Source: Acidiphilium iwatense
GTDB taxonomy: Bacteria > Pseudomonadota > Alphaproteobacteria > Acetobacterales > Acetobacteraceae
Direction of reading: 5' to 3'
Assembly: GCF_021556475.1 (NCBI RefSeq)
Contig: NZ_JAKGBZ010000002.1
Location: 116,608 to 180,607, forward strand
Length of the DNA stretch: 64,000 bases
Part shown: positions 1 through 10,067 of the stretch, in pieces
How the letters are laid out: the number at the start of each line of letters is the position of its first letter
How positions within the stretch are numbered: position 1 is the first letter of the stretch
Translations under genes and position numbers: made by a program
Notes under the pieces: generated by a model
The model's input: only the letters and a program-made list of their open reading frames with translations
Database searches by the model: none
What the model was told of the DNA's origin: nothing

Positions 1-2
1 AC

Positions 3-182
3 CTCGCGGTCGACGGGTCGGCCGGCAAGCGCGGCTTCGCCGTGCTGCGCCGCTGCTTCGAGCAGGGCTTGGTGATCCGCGTCGCCGGCGATACGGTGGT
101 GTTCGCGCCGCTGTTCATCACCACCGAGGACGAGCTTGACCAGATGTTTGCGCTCCTGCGCGGCGTGCTAAAGACGGTCTGA
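3..182 (+). CDS. Class III aminotransferase, C-terminal fragment
   Basis: The window opens inside this gene, so only the last 59 codons and a TGA are visible. The visible part reads as the end of the small domain of a PLP-dependent class III (omega-amino acid:pyruvate or GABA) aminotransferase, with a core near [17 protein letters not shown] and a terminal helix. It lies 29 bases upstream of an aldehyde dehydrogenase in the same direction. That pairing is typical of catabolism of omega-amino acids such as GABA or beta-alanine: transamination to a semialdehyde, then oxidation. The exact substrate cannot be read from this fragment. Confidence 0.7.
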   Translation, partial: LAVDGSAGKRGFAVLRRCFEQGLVIRVAGDTVVFAPLFITTEDELDQMFALLRGVLKTV

Positions 183-211
183 ACGACAAGACCTTACGGA
201 CAGGATCAAAA

Positions 212-1642
212 ATGTACCAGGATGTGATGCTGCATATCGGCGGCGAATGGACCGGCGCGAAATCGGGCCGCACGCTCGATGTCCTCAACCCGGCAACCGA
301 GGAAAAAATCGGCACCGCCGCCCATGCCGAGCGCGCCGATCTCGACGCCGCGATTGCCGCCGCCGAGACCGGCTTCGTCGCTTGGCGCAAGACCAGCCCG
401 CAGGCCCGCGCGAAAATCATGCGCAAGGCCGCCAATCTGATCCGCGAGCGTGCCGACACCATCGCCCGCACCATGACCATGGAACAGGGCAAACCGCTCC
501 CCGAGGCGAAGGGCGAAACCCTGCTCGCCGCCGACGTGATCGACTGGTTCGCCGAGGAGGCCCCGCGCACCTATGGCCGGGTCATTCCGGCCCGTGCCGA
601 CGGCGTCTATCAGCTCGTCGTCAAGGAGCCGGTCGGCATCGTCGCCGCCTTCACGCCGTGGAACTTCCCGCTCAATCAGGCGGTACGCAAGGTTTCCGCC
701 GCCATCGCCGCCGGCTGCGCGGTGATTCTGAAAGGCCCCGAGGAAACCCCCGGCTCCTGCGCCGAACTGGTGCGCGCCTTCGCCGATGCCGGGCTGCCCG
801 CCGGCGTGCTCAACCTCGTCTACGGCGTGCCGGCCGAGATTTCGGAATATCTCATCCCGCATCATTCGGTCCGCAAAATCTCCTTCACCGGCTCGACCGT
901 GGTGGGCAAGCACCTCGCCTCACTGGCCGGCAAGCACATGAAGCGCGCCACCATGGAGCTTGGCGGCCACGCCCCCGCCATCGTGTTCGAGGACGCCGAT
1001 CTCGACGCCGCCGCGAAAATCCTCGCCGCCAACAAGTTCCGCAACGCCGGGCAGGTCTGCGTCGCGCCCACGCGGTTCCTGGTCCAGGACAGCGTCTATG
1101 ACGGGTTCATGGAGCGCTTCCTCGGTGCTGTCGCCAAAATCAAGGTCGGCGACGGGCTCGAAGCCGGCACCACCATGGGCCCACTCGCCAACGAGCGCCG
1201 CATCCCCGCCATCGAGGGCTTCATCGCCGACGCCAGGCAGCACGGTGCCAAAGTCGCCGCCGGCGGCGAGCGGATCGGCAACAAAGGGTATTTCTTCCAG
1301 CCCACGGTGATGACCGACGTGCCGGTCACCGCCCGCGCGATGAACGAGGAGCCGTTCGGCCCGCTCGCGCTGGTCAACCGTTTCGCCTCCTTCGACGATG
1401 CGATCGCCGAGGCCAACCGGCTCGATTTCGGCCTCGCGGCCTATGCCTATACACGCTCGACCAAAACCGTCACCGCTCTGGGCCACCGGATCGAGAGCGG
1501 CATGGTCTCGATCAACCATCACGGCCTCGCTCTGCCCGAAACCCCGTTCGGTGGGATGAAGGATAGCGGCTATGGCTGGGAAGGCGGCGCGGAGGCGATC
1601 GACTCATACCTCGCCACCAAGTTCGTCACCCAGGCTTCGTGA
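212..1642 (+). CDS. NAD(P)-dependent aldehyde dehydrogenase (succinate-semialdehyde dehydrogenase-like)
   Basis: A 476-residue protein of the aldehyde dehydrogenase superfamily, the usual length for GabD-like enzymes. It should oxidise an aldehyde to an acid in the cytoplasm. Visible landmarks are the oxyanion-hole Asn151 in [10 protein letters not shown], the cofactor-binding Lys174 in [10 protein letters not shown], the general base Glu249 in MELGGHAP and the catalytic Cys283 in [12 protein letters not shown]. The start ATG follows a weak purine tract (acaggatcaaaa). Together with the preceding aminotransferase it suggests GABA, beta-alanine or related amine breakdown. Succinate semialdehyde as substrate is an inference from overall resemblance; alpha-ketoglutaric or malonic semialdehyde are alternatives. 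Confidence 0.92.
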   Translation: MYQDVMLHIGGEWTGAKSGRTLDVLNPATEEKIGTAAHAERADLDAAIAAAETGFVAWRKTSPQARAKIMRKAANLIRERADTIARTMTMEQGKPLPEAKGETLLAADVIDWFAEEAPRTYGRVIPARADGVYQLVVKEPVGIVAAFTPWNFPLNQAVRKVSAAIAAGCAVILKGPEETPGSCAELVRAFADAGLPAGVLNLVYGVPAEISEYLIPHHSVRKISFTGSTVVGKHLASLAGKHMKRATMELGGHAPAIVFEDADLDAAAKILAANKFRNAGQVCVAPTRFLVQDSVYDGFMERFLGAVAKIKVGDGLEAGTTMGPLANERRIPAIEGFIADARQHGAKVAAGGERIGNKGYFFQPTVMTDVPVTARAMNEEPFGPLALVNRFASFDDAIAEANRLDFGLAAYAYTRSTKTVTALGHRIESGMVSINHHGLALPETPFGGMKDSGYGWEGGAEAIDSYLATKFVTQAS

Positions 1643-1652
1643 CAGGGGCTTC

Positions 1653-2384
1653 GTGAGCAGCGCCCTCGCCGGCAAGACGGCGATCGTCACCGGCGGCGCC
1701 AGCGGCATCGGCCGCGCGATCGCCGCTGGGCTCGCCGCCGAGGGCGCTTCGGTCATCATCTGCGGGCGCGACGAGGCGAAACTCGCCGAAGCCGCGCGCG
1801 CGATCGGCAGCGAAACCGTCTCGATTTTCACCGCGGACATCACCCGCGAACCCGATGTCGAACGGTTGTTTGCCGCCGCCGAAGCCCGCTTCGGCGGACG
1901 ATTGGACATTCTGGTCAACAATGCCGGCCGCGCCACCCACACCCGCACCGAAGACCTGCCGATGGCGGATTTCGAGGCGGTCATCGCGGTCAACGTCACC
2001 GCCGCGTTTCGCTGCGCCCAACGCGCCTTCCGCATCATGAAGGCGCAGAAATCGGGCCGGATCATCAATATCGGCTCGGTCTCGGCCCGCGTGCCGCGCC
2101 GCAATTCGGTGCCCTACACCACCTCGAAATTCGCCCTCGAGGGCATGACCCGAGCGCTGGCCCTCGATGGCCGGATGCACGGCATCGCGGTCTCCATCCT
2201 GCATCCCGGCAACACCGAAAGTTCCATCTGGCCGGATCAGGAGGCGACACGGCGCGAGGAAGGGCTCATGCCCGCCGATCAGGTCGCCCGCGCCGCCGTG
2301 CTGATGGCGACCCTCCCGCCCGGCATCAATTTGTTGGATGCAACGATTTTGCCGTTGACCATGCCGCTGTTGGGTCGTGGCTGA
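1653..2384 (+). CDS. SDR-family NAD(P)-dependent oxidoreductase
   Basis: Classical short-chain dehydrogenase/reductase of 243 residues when started at the GTG at 1653. An in-frame upstream ATG at 1572 would overlap the aldehyde dehydrogenase by 71 bases and add a low-complexity tail, so it was not chosen. The Rossmann motif TGGASGIG lies near the N-terminus, NNAG in the middle, and the catalytic Ser and YTTSK (YxxxK) follow. It sits 10 bases after the aldehyde dehydrogenase, so the two are probably co-transcribed. A degraded copy of its 3' coding region occurs about 1.3 kb downstream at 3522. The substrate is unknown. Confidence 0.88.
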   Translation: MSSALAGKTAIVTGGASGIGRAIAAGLAAEGASVIICGRDEAKLAEAARAIGSETVSIFTADITREPDVERLFAAAEARFGGRLDILVNNAGRATHTRTEDLPMADFEAVIAVNVTAAFRCAQRAFRIMKAQKSGRIINIGSVSARVPRRNSVPYTTSKFALEGMTRALALDGRMHGIAVSILHPGNTESSIWPDQEATRREEGLMPADQVARAAVLMATLPPGINLLDATILPLTMPLLGRG

Positions 2385-3513
2385 GGCGGTCACTATAAAA
2401 CAGGCCGTCGCGTTTCGCCTGCGGCGGCATCATCTGATTGACCCCGTTTCCGCCGACCAACTCCCCGCAATGATCGGGGACATCTGCGGCCTCCAGGCGC
2501 AAATCCCCTCAGCCGCCGAACAAGCCGCGTCGGTCAGAACCACAAACCTCCAATCCGGCACCCTCACCAAAGCGCTGGAAACCAGCGGAACCCTGGCCCG
2601 AACCTGGCTGATGCGCGGAACGGTGCATATCATCCCGTCCGCCGATCTGCCGCTCTACAGCGCCGCGATCGGCCCGGCCGGACTCCGCGAACTGCATCGC
2701 TGGCTCGGCACCTATGGGCTGACACCGGATCAGATCACCCGCGCCAGCGATGCGGTGTGCAAGGCGCTCGAAACCGGCCCGCTCACCCGGAAAGACCTCG
2801 CGGATCGGGTGGTCGCGCTGGTCGGCGATCAAGCACGCGCCTGGATCGACCACGGCTGGGGCGGCATCGTCAAACAGGCCGCGCTGGAGGGCGCGATCTG
2901 CTTCGGACCAACCAAAGACCGCGACATCAGCTTCGTCCGAACCGACACATGGTTCAAAGCCAGCCCATTGCCAAAACGCCCGCCCGGCCCGGAAGCGCGC
3001 CGATGCCTGCTCGACCGCTATCTCCGCGCCTACGGCCCCGCCACCATCCAGGGTTTCGCGCGCTGGGCCGGCATCCCGTCCGGCGAAGCCAAACAGGCCG
3101 GCCACGATCTCGCCGACGACCTGATCGACATCACGGTCTATGACCGGCCGACGATCGCCCGACGAGAAGACCTCGACGACCTCGCGACCATCGCGCCAGC
3201 AAGCCGGGTGAGTCTGCTCCCGGCGTTCGATCCCTATGTGCTGGGCTGTTCCGTCAAATCCCATCTGGTCGATGAGCCGCACCAGACACTGATCTATCGA
3301 AAAGCCGGCTGGGTCGCGGCGACCATTCTGATCGATGGCCGCGCCGCCGGCACCTGGGAAGCGAAACCGCGCGGCAAACGCTTGAATATCACAATCACGC
3401 CGTTCGCATCATCGCTCGCCAAACACGCTACCGACATCGAAACCGCCGCCGCGCCGCTCGGCCGGCTGCACGGCCTCCCAATCGCGATCCAAATCAATGC
3501 GGCCGCTGCTTGA
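2377..3513 (+). CDS. Winged-helix DNA-binding protein, AlkZ-like DNA glycosylase
   Basis: A 378-residue protein of the HTH_42 (formerly DUF1006) winged-helix family, to which the DNA glycosylases AlkZ and YcaQ belong. Those enzymes excise bulky alkylated bases and unhook interstrand crosslinks. The QAQ at residues 40-42 matches the Q-hydrophobic-Q catalytic motif of the AlkZ branch, and the TWLMRGTVHIIP segment is typical of the family. It starts at a GTG and overlaps the SDR stop by 8 bases, so translational coupling is likely. Codon use and intergenic content around it suggest an insertion next to the SDR gene. Glycosylase activity is inferred from family and motif only. Confidence 0.82.
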   Translation: MAEAVTIKQAVAFRLRRHHLIDPVSADQLPAMIGDICGLQAQIPSAAEQAASVRTTNLQSGTLTKALETSGTLARTWLMRGTVHIIPSADLPLYSAAIGPAGLRELHRWLGTYGLTPDQITRASDAVCKALETGPLTRKDLADRVVALVGDQARAWIDHGWGGIVKQAALEGAICFGPTKDRDISFVRTDTWFKASPLPKRPPGPEARRCLLDRYLRAYGPATIQGFARWAGIPSGEAKQAGHDLADDLIDITVYDRPTIARREDLDDLATIAPASRVSLLPAFDPYVLGCSVKSHLVDEPHQTLIYRKAGWVAATILIDGRAAGTWEAKPRGKRLNITITPFASSLAKHATDIETAAAPLGRLHGLPIAIQINAAAA

Positions 3514-3521
3514 TCAAATCG

Positions 3522-3587
3522 CGATCTCCATCCCGCATCCTGATAATATCGAAAGCTCCATTTGGCCGGACCAGGAGGCGGCGCGGC
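3522..3587 (+). pseudogene. Degraded partial copy of the upstream SDR gene 3' region
   Basis: About 66 bases here resemble 2187-2252 of the SDR gene at roughly 80% identity. The encoded fragment ISIPHPDNIESSIWPDQEA parallels VSILHPGNTESSIWPDQEA of the SDR protein. No further SDR-like sequence follows, and there is no start codon for it. The AlkZ-like gene lies exactly between the intact gene and this remnant. The rest of the gap to 3757 shows no gene. Confidence 0.7.
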
Positions 3588-3757
3588 TTCCACCTTAATT
3601 CCACCCGGGGCTGGTCCTCACTGCAGGGTCCAGTTCAGTGACCGCGCCGCCGGGCAACCGTCGCACCGATCCAACGCCATCGACACGATCCGGGTTTACA
3701 ATCCGCCGATCGGGTGCAAATCCGGGGCAGCCCGTTTCACCACCGAAGGACCACTCG

Positions 3758-4861
3758 ATGGCGTCGCAGACCGCCGCCGGTATCGCCATGAACCAGAGCC
3801 GGGCCGCGCGCGCCGCATCGCCGGAAAACCGCCGGCTGGTGGCCGCGTGGCTGTTCGTCAGTTTCGCCCTGATCGTCGAGATGTTCGGGATCGGCGCCTA
3901 TGTGCAGAACGACAATGCCGGGCTGTCGATCATGGCGTGGCAGCCGGTTTCCGGCATCATCCCGCCGCTGACCCATGCGGCGTGGGAGCGCATGTTCGCT
4001 CTCTACAAGACTATCCCGCAATACCAACTGCTCAACAGCCACATGGACCTCGCCGGGTTCAAGGCGATTTTCTGGCCGGAATGGATTCATCGCCTATGGG
4101 GCCGCCTGCTCGGCCTCGATTTTGGAATCCCGCTCGTCTGGTTCTGGTGGACCGGAAGGCTGGAACGCCGCCTGCGCCCGTGGCTTCTGCTCCTGTTCGT
4201 CCTCGGCGGCATTCAGGGGCTGATCGGCTGGTGGATGGTCGCCTCGGGCTTTCACCCCGGCATGACCGAGGTTTCGGTCTGGCGCCTGTCGATCCATTAC
4301 TGCTTCGCGACCGCGCTGGCGATCGCCGTTTTCTGCTCCGGCCTCGTCGTGCTCAGGCCCGAGTCCGAACGCCTGCCGCCTGCCGAAGCCGCGAAATACC
4401 GCACGGCGCGCGGCTTCGCGATCGCCTCGATCGTGGCGATCTGCATCGCGATCGTCGCCGGCACGTTCCTCTCCGGCACCCACGCCTACACCATCGACAA
4501 CACGTTCCCGCTGATGCAGGGGCGCTGGATTCCGCCCGGTTACGCAACGCTCCACCCGTTCTGGCGCAACTGGGTCCTGAACAAGGCTGCGGCGCAGTGG
4601 GATCACCGGCTGCTCGGCACCGTGGCGGCGCTGGTGGTCATCGCCGCCGTGGTCGCGGCGATCCGCGCCGATCTGCCGCCGCGCGCCCGCGATGCGTTCC
4701 TGGTGATGGGCGGCCTTCTGATCGTGCAGTATATTCTGGGCGTGACCACGCTGGTTTCGAAGATCCTGGATATCGGCATCGTGCATCAGATGAACGCCGT
4801 TCTGCTGCTGGCGGCCGCGGTATGGGCGTATTTCGAGCTGCGGGGACGCCGCTCAGCATGA
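3758..4861 (+). CDS. ctaA: Heme A synthase, COX15/CtaA type
   Basis: A 367-residue, eight-helix membrane protein of the COX15/CtaA family, which oxidises the C8 methyl of heme O to the formyl group of heme A for aa3-type cytochrome oxidase. All four family histidines are visible: His111 in PEWIHRLWGRLLG with Glu108, His180 in RLSIHYCFA, His283 in QWDHRLLG and His343 in IVHQMNAVL. The ATG at 3758 is preceded by GAAGGA at good spacing; an upstream in-frame ATG at 3638 lacks one. The stop overlaps the start of a second family member by 4 bases. Confidence 0.93.
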   Translation: MASQTAAGIAMNQSRAARAASPENRRLVAAWLFVSFALIVEMFGIGAYVQNDNAGLSIMAWQPVSGIIPPLTHAAWERMFALYKTIPQYQLLNSHMDLAGFKAIFWPEWIHRLWGRLLGLDFGIPLVWFWWTGRLERRLRPWLLLLFVLGGIQGLIGWWMVASGFHPGMTEVSVWRLSIHYCFATALAIAVFCSGLVVLRPESERLPPAEAAKYRTARGFAIASIVAICIAIVAGTFLSGTHAYTIDNTFPLMQGRWIPPGYATLHPFWRNWVLNKAAAQWDHRLLGTVAALVVIAAVVAAIRADLPPRARDAFLVMGGLLIVQYILGVTTLVSKILDIGIVHQMNAVLLLAAAVWAYFELRGRRSA

Positions 4862-5922
4862 ACGCCAGGCCCGACCGCCTTGTCGGCAACTGGCTGCTGC
4901 TGATCTGCGTCATGATTTTCGGCATGGTCGTCGGCGGCGGTCATGTGCGCACCATCGGCGCCGGATTTTCGGTCCAGCTCTGGCAGCCGGTGATGGGTTT
5001 CGTGCCGCCGCTGACCCATCGCGCCTGGGAACGCCTGTTCGCGCTCTATCAGGCAACGCCGCAATTCCAGGCGCTGCATCCCACCATGACCCTCGCCCAG
5101 TTCAAATCCCTCGCCTGGCCGATGCTGCTCGACCGCGACTGGGGACGGCTGATGGCGCTGGTGTTCATCGTTCCGCTCGCGGTTTTCTGGTGGCGGAGCA
5201 GAATCTCCAGCCGGCTCGCGCTGTGGCTCGGGTTGCTGTTCGCCGCCGGGGCCGGCGAAGCGGTGATGGGCTGGCTGATGACCTATCAGGGGCGCTATGG
5301 TGGCGTCCTGCACCCCTCACCGCTGTTTCTGGCGCCCCACCTTATCGTGGCGATGCTGATTTTCACCGCGATGCTATGGACCGCGCTGACCATCCGCAAC
5401 CCCGAACCGGCGCCGATCGCCGGGCACACGGTGCTGCGCGCCCTGCTGACCGCCTCGATCGTGCTGATCATCGCGACGATCGGGCTCGGCGCGCTGGTCG
5501 CGGCGACCCATGCGAACAAGGTGTTCAACACCTTTCCGTTGATGGACGGCCATGCCCTGCCGCCGCACGCACTGAAACTGCATCCGCTCTGGCTGAATTT
5601 TCTTGCCAATAAATCCACGGTGCAGTTCGATCACCGGATCGCTGCGACCATCACCACCCTGGTCGTGGTGGTCGCGGCGGTCATGGGCCTGCGCGCATCG
5701 CTCGGCCCCAAAGCGCGCGATCTGTTCCTGCTCCTGGCGGGGCTGGTCTCGCTGCAATATATACTGGGCATGACAGCGCTGCTCTCCGGCATGGGTTCGA
5801 TCGGCTATCTCCACGAACTCAACGCCGTTCTGCTGCTCGCCGCCTGCGTCGCCTGCCGCCACGCGCTGCGCGGTGCCACCGCCATCCGCGCCGAAACCCT
5901 CGCCATGAAGGCCGCTGAATAA
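4858..5922 (+). CDS. Divergent COX15/CtaA-like membrane protein, probable heme A synthase paralog
   Basis: A 354-residue multi-helix membrane protein clearly homologous to the gene just before it. Shared landmarks are WQPVMGFVPPLTHRAWERLFALY, WLNFLANKSTVQFDHRI and HELNAVLLLAA. Three of four heme-ligand histidines persist (His161 in FLAPHLIV, plus those in QFDHR and YLHELNA). The first one, with its catalytic Glu, is gone: WPEWIHR of the neighbour reads WPMLLDR here, giving Met89 and Asp92. The ATGA overlap with the upstream gene implies coupled translation. It may be a non-catalytic partner, a heme-handling protein or a heme A synthase with altered chemistry. The role is unproven. Confidence 0.85.
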   Translation: MNARPDRLVGNWLLLICVMIFGMVVGGGHVRTIGAGFSVQLWQPVMGFVPPLTHRAWERLFALYQATPQFQALHPTMTLAQFKSLAWPMLLDRDWGRLMALVFIVPLAVFWWRSRISSRLALWLGLLFAAGAGEAVMGWLMTYQGRYGGVLHPSPLFLAPHLIVAMLIFTAMLWTALTIRNPEPAPIAGHTVLRALLTASIVLIIATIGLGALVAATHANKVFNTFPLMDGHALPPHALKLHPLWLNFLANKSTVQFDHRIAATITTLVVVVAAVMGLRASLGPKARDLFLLLAGLVSLQYILGMTALLSGMGSIGYLHELNAVLLLAACVACRHALRGATAIRAETLAMKAAE

Positions 5923-7358
5923 TGTCCGAAGCACTCGCCACCGCCGACCGGCTGTTCCACCACAACGAGGGGCTGGATGTGCTGGAAGCGCGCCGCGCCA
6001 TCGCCCCGGTGCTCGACCCGGCCGATGACGGCGAATTGTTCCTCGAATACCGCGAATCCGAAATCGTCAGCCTGGATGATGGCCGCATCCGCAATGCCAG
6101 CTTCGACAGCCGGCGCGGCTTCGGCCTGCGCTCGGTAACCGGCGAGGCGGCGATCTACGCCCATGCCGGCGAAATCTCGGATGCGGCACTGGCCCGCGCG
6201 GTCGCGACATTGCAGGATGCCCGGCCGGGCGAAACCGGGCTGGTCTCGGTCGGGCCGGCAACGGCGTCCCGGCCGCTCTACACGGCACTGAACCCGCTCG
6301 CCGAAATGCCGTTCGCCGCCCGCGCCGCCCTGCTCGGTGAGATCGACGCCTATGCGCGGGGTGCCGATTCCCGCGTGGTTCAGGTGATGGCGAGCCTCGC
6401 CGGCGAGTGGCAGGTGGTGGAAATTCTCCGCGCCGACGGGGTGCGCGCCGCCGATATCCGGCCGCTGGTGGTGCTGCATGTCTCGGTGGTGATGGAGCAG
6501 AACGGGCGGCGCGAATCCGGTGGTCACGGCGCCGGCGGCCGCGAGACCTATTCCAGCGTCACCGCGCCGGAGTTCTGGCGCGCTGCGGTCGACAAGGCGA
6601 TCCGCAACGCCGCGCTCAACCTTGAAAGCATTGCCGCGCCCGCCGGCGAGATGCCGGTGGTGCTCGGCGCCGGCTGGCCCGGCATTCTGCTGCACGAGGC
6701 GATCGGCCATGGGCTGGAAGGCGACTTCAACCGCAAGAAAACCTCCGCCTTCGCCGGGCTGCTGGGCAAGCGGGTGGGCTCCAAAGGCGTCACCGTCATC
6801 GACGACGGCACCATCCCCGACCGGCGCGGTTCGCTCACCGTCGATGACGAAGGCACGCCCACCAACCGCACCGTGCTGATCGAGGACGGCATTCTCACCG
6901 GCTACATCCAGGACCGCCAGAACGCCCGGCTGATGAGCATGCGCGCCACCGGCAACGGCCGCCGCCAATCCTACGCCCATCTGCCGATGCCGCGCATGAC
7001 CAACACCATCATGCTCGCCGGCGACGCCTCGCGCGACGACATGATCCGCTCGATCAAGCGCGGGCTCTACGCCGCCAATTTCGGCGGCGGCCAGGTCGAT
7101 ATCACCTCGGGCAAATTCGTGTTCTCGGCCTCGGAAGCCTACCTGATCGAAGACGGCAGGATCGGCGCGCCGGTGAAGGGGGCCACGCTGATCGGCAACG
7201 GGCCGGACGCGCTGACCAAAGTGGAGATGATCGGCGCCGATCTCGAACTCGACCCCGGCATCGGCACCTGCGGCAAGAACGGCCAGGGCGTGCCGGTCGG
7301 CGTCGGTCAGCCGACGATCAAAATCTCCGGCCTGACCGTCGGCGGCACGGCGGCCTAA
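5922..7358 (+). CDS. tldD: TldD, metalloprotease subunit of the TldD/TldE system
   Basis: A 478-residue cytoplasmic protein of the TldD/PmbA family, the catalytic subunit of a heterodimeric protease that trims peptides such as modified antibiotics and antitoxins. The zinc-site motif HEAIGHG places His258, Glu259 and His263, followed by [11 protein letters not shown]. The C-terminal CGKNGQG block is also typical. Its ATG shares one base with the stop of the heme A synthase-like gene, so the three genes form one transcription unit. TldE (PmbA) is not in this window. Confidence 0.95.
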   Translation: MSEALATADRLFHHNEGLDVLEARRAIAPVLDPADDGELFLEYRESEIVSLDDGRIRNASFDSRRGFGLRSVTGEAAIYAHAGEISDAALARAVATLQDARPGETGLVSVGPATASRPLYTALNPLAEMPFAARAALLGEIDAYARGADSRVVQVMASLAGEWQVVEILRADGVRAADIRPLVVLHVSVVMEQNGRRESGGHGAGGRETYSSVTAPEFWRAAVDKAIRNAALNLESIAAPAGEMPVVLGAGWPGILLHEAIGHGLEGDFNRKKTSAFAGLLGKRVGSKGVTVIDDGTIPDRRGSLTVDDEGTPTNRTVLIEDGILTGYIQDRQNARLMSMRATGNGRRQSYAHLPMPRMTNTIMLAGDASRDDMIRSIKRGLYAANFGGGQVDITSGKFVFSASEAYLIEDGRIGAPVKGATLIGNGPDALTKVEMIGADLELDPGIGTCGKNGQGVPVGVGQPTIKISGLTVGGTAA

Positions 7359-7364
7359 GCCCCG

Positions 7365-8984
7365 TTATTCCGCAGCAACTTGCGCGGGCGCGTTGCGATC
7401 GGCCAGGATCATCCGCGCCGCTTTTTCGCCGATCACCATGGCCGGCGCGTTGGTGTTGCCGCTGATGACGGTCGGCATGATCGAGGCATCCGCCACCCGC
7501 AGCCCCGCCACGCCATGCACCCGCAGCCGGTCATCGACCACGGCCATCGGGTCGCTGCCCATCTTGCAGGTGCCGACCGGGTGGTAGATCGTCTCGGCCT
7601 GGGCGCGGATCGAGGCGATGACCGCAGCATCGCTGACATTGCGCGGGCCCGGTTCCACCTCGCCGCCGGAAATCCCCGCCATTGACGGTGCCGCCATGAT
7701 CCGCCGCCCCAGCTTCACGCCCCCGAGCAGTTCGGCGACATCGTCATCGTGCGACAGATAATTCGGGTCGATCAGCGGATCGGCCAGCGGATCGGCGGAT
7801 TTCAGCCCGATATATCCCCGGCTTTTCGGCCGCAACTGGCAGACATGCAGGGTCATGCCGTAGCCCAGAGTCGGCTTGCGGCCATGGTCGCGCAACATGG
7901 TGGGCAGAAAATGAAACTGGATTTCCGGGACCTCGCTCTCCGGCGTCAGTTTCGCGAAACCGCCCGCCTCGGCGGCGTTGGAGGCGAACATGCCCGAGCC
8001 CTTGCCGCGAAACTCGAAGAAGGCGCGCACCAGGCGCGGCAGCATCCCCGGCCCGACTCCCACCGCCTGCTTGGTCCGGTCACGCACCAGGATGGCGTAA
8101 TCCAGATGATCCTGCAGGTTCCGCCCCACCCCCGGTAACTCATGGCAGAGCTGGATGCCGGCGCGGGCGATCTCCGCGCGCGGCCCGATCCCCGAGAGCA
8201 GCAGCAGATGCGGCGAGTTGATCGCGCCGCCGGCCAGGACCACCTCGCGCCGCGCCATCACCCGCTCGGTGCCCTGCGGCGTTTTGATCTCGACGCCGAT
8301 CGCCCGGTTGCCGTCCATCAGCACGCGCAGCGCCCGCGCCTCGGTCCTGATGGTGAGGTTCGGCCGCGCCTTGATCGCATCCAGATAGGCGCGCGCGGAT
8401 GAAAATCGCTTGCCGTCCTTCTGCGTCACCTGGTAGGCGCCGGCACCTTCCTGCCGCGCGCCGTTGAAATCGGGGTTGCGCGGCAGGCCGGCCTCGATCG
8501 CGGCCTGGATGAACACCGGCCCCAGCCCGTTCGGATTGCGCAGATCGGCGACGTTCAGTTCGCCATCGGCGCCGTGATACTCATCGGCGCCCCGCTCGTT
8601 GCGCTCAAGCGCCTTGAAGATCGGCAACAGGCTCGACCATCCCCAGCCCGGATTGCCCTGCGCTTCCCACCCATCGTAATCCGCCGGCGCGCCGCGCATA
8701 TAGATCATCGCGTTGATCGACGACGATCCACCCAGCGTCTTACCGCGCGGCCAATAGAGCCTGCGGCCGTTGAGTTGCGCCTGCTTCTCGGTGTTGAAAT
8801 ACCAGTTATAGGTCTTCGTCCCGAGCAGCCCGACGATGCCGAGCGGCGTGTCGATCATCAGCGATTTGTCGGCCTTGCCCGCTTCGAGCAGGCAGACCCG
8901 GTCGCCCGGATCGGCCGATAGCCGGTTCGCGAGCACCGCACCCGCCGAACCCGCACCCACGATGACGTAATCGAACTCGGACAT
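7365..8984 (-). CDS. GMC-family FAD-dependent oxidoreductase (choline dehydrogenase-like)
   Basis: A 539-residue GMC oxidoreductase. The N-terminus carries the FAD Rossmann motif [15 protein letters not shown], then [21 protein letters not shown]. The C-terminus has HPVGTCKMG with the catalytic-base His and a following [14 protein letters not shown]. It resembles BetA and other alcohol dehydrogenases acting on short alcohols or polyols; the substrate cannot be told from sequence. The ATG at 8984 has an upstream GGAGGAAT, which decides it over a further in-frame ATG at 9056. It converges on tldD with a 6-base gap. The 276 bases upstream of it contain no gene. Confidence 0.92.
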   Translation of the reverse strand: MSEFDYVIVGAGSAGAVLANRLSADPGDRVCLLEAGKADKSLMIDTPLGIVGLLGTKTYNWYFNTEKQAQLNGRRLYWPRGKTLGGSSSINAMIYMRGAPADYDGWEAQGNPGWGWSSLLPIFKALERNERGADEYHGADGELNVADLRNPNGLGPVFIQAAIEAGLPRNPDFNGARQEGAGAYQVTQKDGKRFSSARAYLDAIKARPNLTIRTEARALRVLMDGNRAIGVEIKTPQGTERVMARREVVLAGGAINSPHLLLLSGIGPRAEIARAGIQLCHELPGVGRNLQDHLDYAILVRDRTKQAVGVGPGMLPRLVRAFFEFRGKGSGMFASNAAEAGGFAKLTPESEVPEIQFHFLPTMLRDHGRKPTLGYGMTLHVCQLRPKSRGYIGLKSADPLADPLIDPNYLSHDDDVAELLGGVKLGRRIMAAPSMAGISGGEVEPGPRNVSDAAVIASIRAQAETIYHPVGTCKMGSDPMAVVDDRLRVHGVAGLRVADASIMPTVISGNTNAPAMVIGEKAARMILADRNAPAQVAAE

Positions 8985-9260
8985 CGTATTCCTCCCAATT
9001 TTCCCGTCATGGCGGGTATTATCTCTAATAGAACCATTTATTGACGTTTGCGGCAATATGGACTGTCTGAAAATTCAAATTTCGGGCAATATCACGGTTA
9101 CGCGATCACCCGGCCGACGCGCCGCTTTGCGCATCTCATTGTTTCGGCTAGCTTCAGAGCTGAAGCTGCCCCCGCGAGATGATCGAAGGCGCTGGACGCA
9201 GTACGAACAAATTGCCACCAGGTCCGAAATATCAAACGGGGGCACTACCCGCCGGTCGTT

Positions 9261-10043
9261 TCACAATTGCAACCCGATCGCCGAGCCGGTTTTCAGGGGC
9301 ACCAGCCGCTCCGCGAGGCCGAGTGCCGCGAAGGCACGTTCGAGTTCCTCCCGGCTTTCGGTGAAATGCGCCCAGCCATCGGTATGAACGGCGACGATCC
9401 GTGCATTCGGGAAGGCATGGGCGGTCTCGATCGCGTCGTTGCTGTCCATGGTCAGATGAAACGAGCCGCGCGTCTTGGCGGAACCGGCGAACAGGATGAC
9501 GAGGCGCGGCCGGTAGCGGCGCGCGACCTCGGCAACGCCGTCGTACCAGACGGTATCGCCGGTGACGTAGATCGCATCGCCCGGCTGATCGAAACCGATC
9601 AGGAATCCGGTGACATCGCCGGAAAGCGGCTCGATTCCGGCGGGACCATGCCGCGCCGGGGTTGCCGTGATGTGGATCGGCCGGCCGTTCGTACCGGCGA
9701 GCTCGACGGTTTGCCACGGCGCGAGCCCTTGCGCCACACCGCCGAGCCGCCCGGCGCCGGCAAGCGTGGTGAACACGGCGGGAACCGCGCCGAGCAAGGC
9801 GCGGCCGGCATTGTCGAGATTGTCGGCATGCTGGTCGTGGCTGAGCAGAACCGCGTCGATCCGGCCGAGTTCCGCCGCCGCGAGGCCCGGCCCCGCCAGT
9901 TTTTCCAGCGTGACATGTGGTAATGTGTAGCGTCCCGGCTCATCGAACGTAGGATCGGTGAGAAGCCGGACATCCCCGATCTCGATCAATACGGTGGGGC
10001 CGCCGATCAGCGTCAGCGCCACGGGCAACAGGCTCATCGGCAT
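9261..10043 (-). CDS. MBL-fold metallo-hydrolase
   Basis: A 260-residue metallo-beta-lactamase-fold protein of the UlaG-like branch. The metal-binding motif is written LSHDQHADNLD, a variant found in a subgroup of these hydrolases in place of THxHxDH. Other ligands are likely the His in HGPAGIEP, the Asp in VTGDTVWYD and the His in VAVHTDGWAH. The start is preceded by GGAGAG. The natural substrate is unknown, and the gene stands alone between a GMC oxidoreductase and the ccm operon, transcribed in the same direction as both. Confidence 0.88.
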   Translation of the reverse strand: MPMSLLPVALTLIGGPTVLIEIGDVRLLTDPTFDEPGRYTLPHVTLEKLAGPGLAAAELGRIDAVLLSHDQHADNLDNAGRALLGAVPAVFTTLAGAGRLGGVAQGLAPWQTVELAGTNGRPIHITATPARHGPAGIEPLSGDVTGFLIGFDQPGDAIYVTGDTVWYDGVAEVARRYRPRLVILFAGSAKTRGSFHLTMDSNDAIETAHAFPNARIVAVHTDGWAHFTESREELERAFAALGLAERLVPLKTGSAIGLQL

Positions 10044-10067
10044 AGTCTCTCCGGCTGAAGCAGGAAA

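Noticed and set aside
3562..4857. N-terminal extension of the second heme A synthase frame
   Set aside because: It overlaps the first heme A synthase out of frame; the real gene begins at the ATG at 4858.
9058..9387. 109-codon plus-strand frame upstream of the GMC gene
   Set aside because: It runs into the antisense strand of the MBL-fold gene and lacks any recognisable domain.
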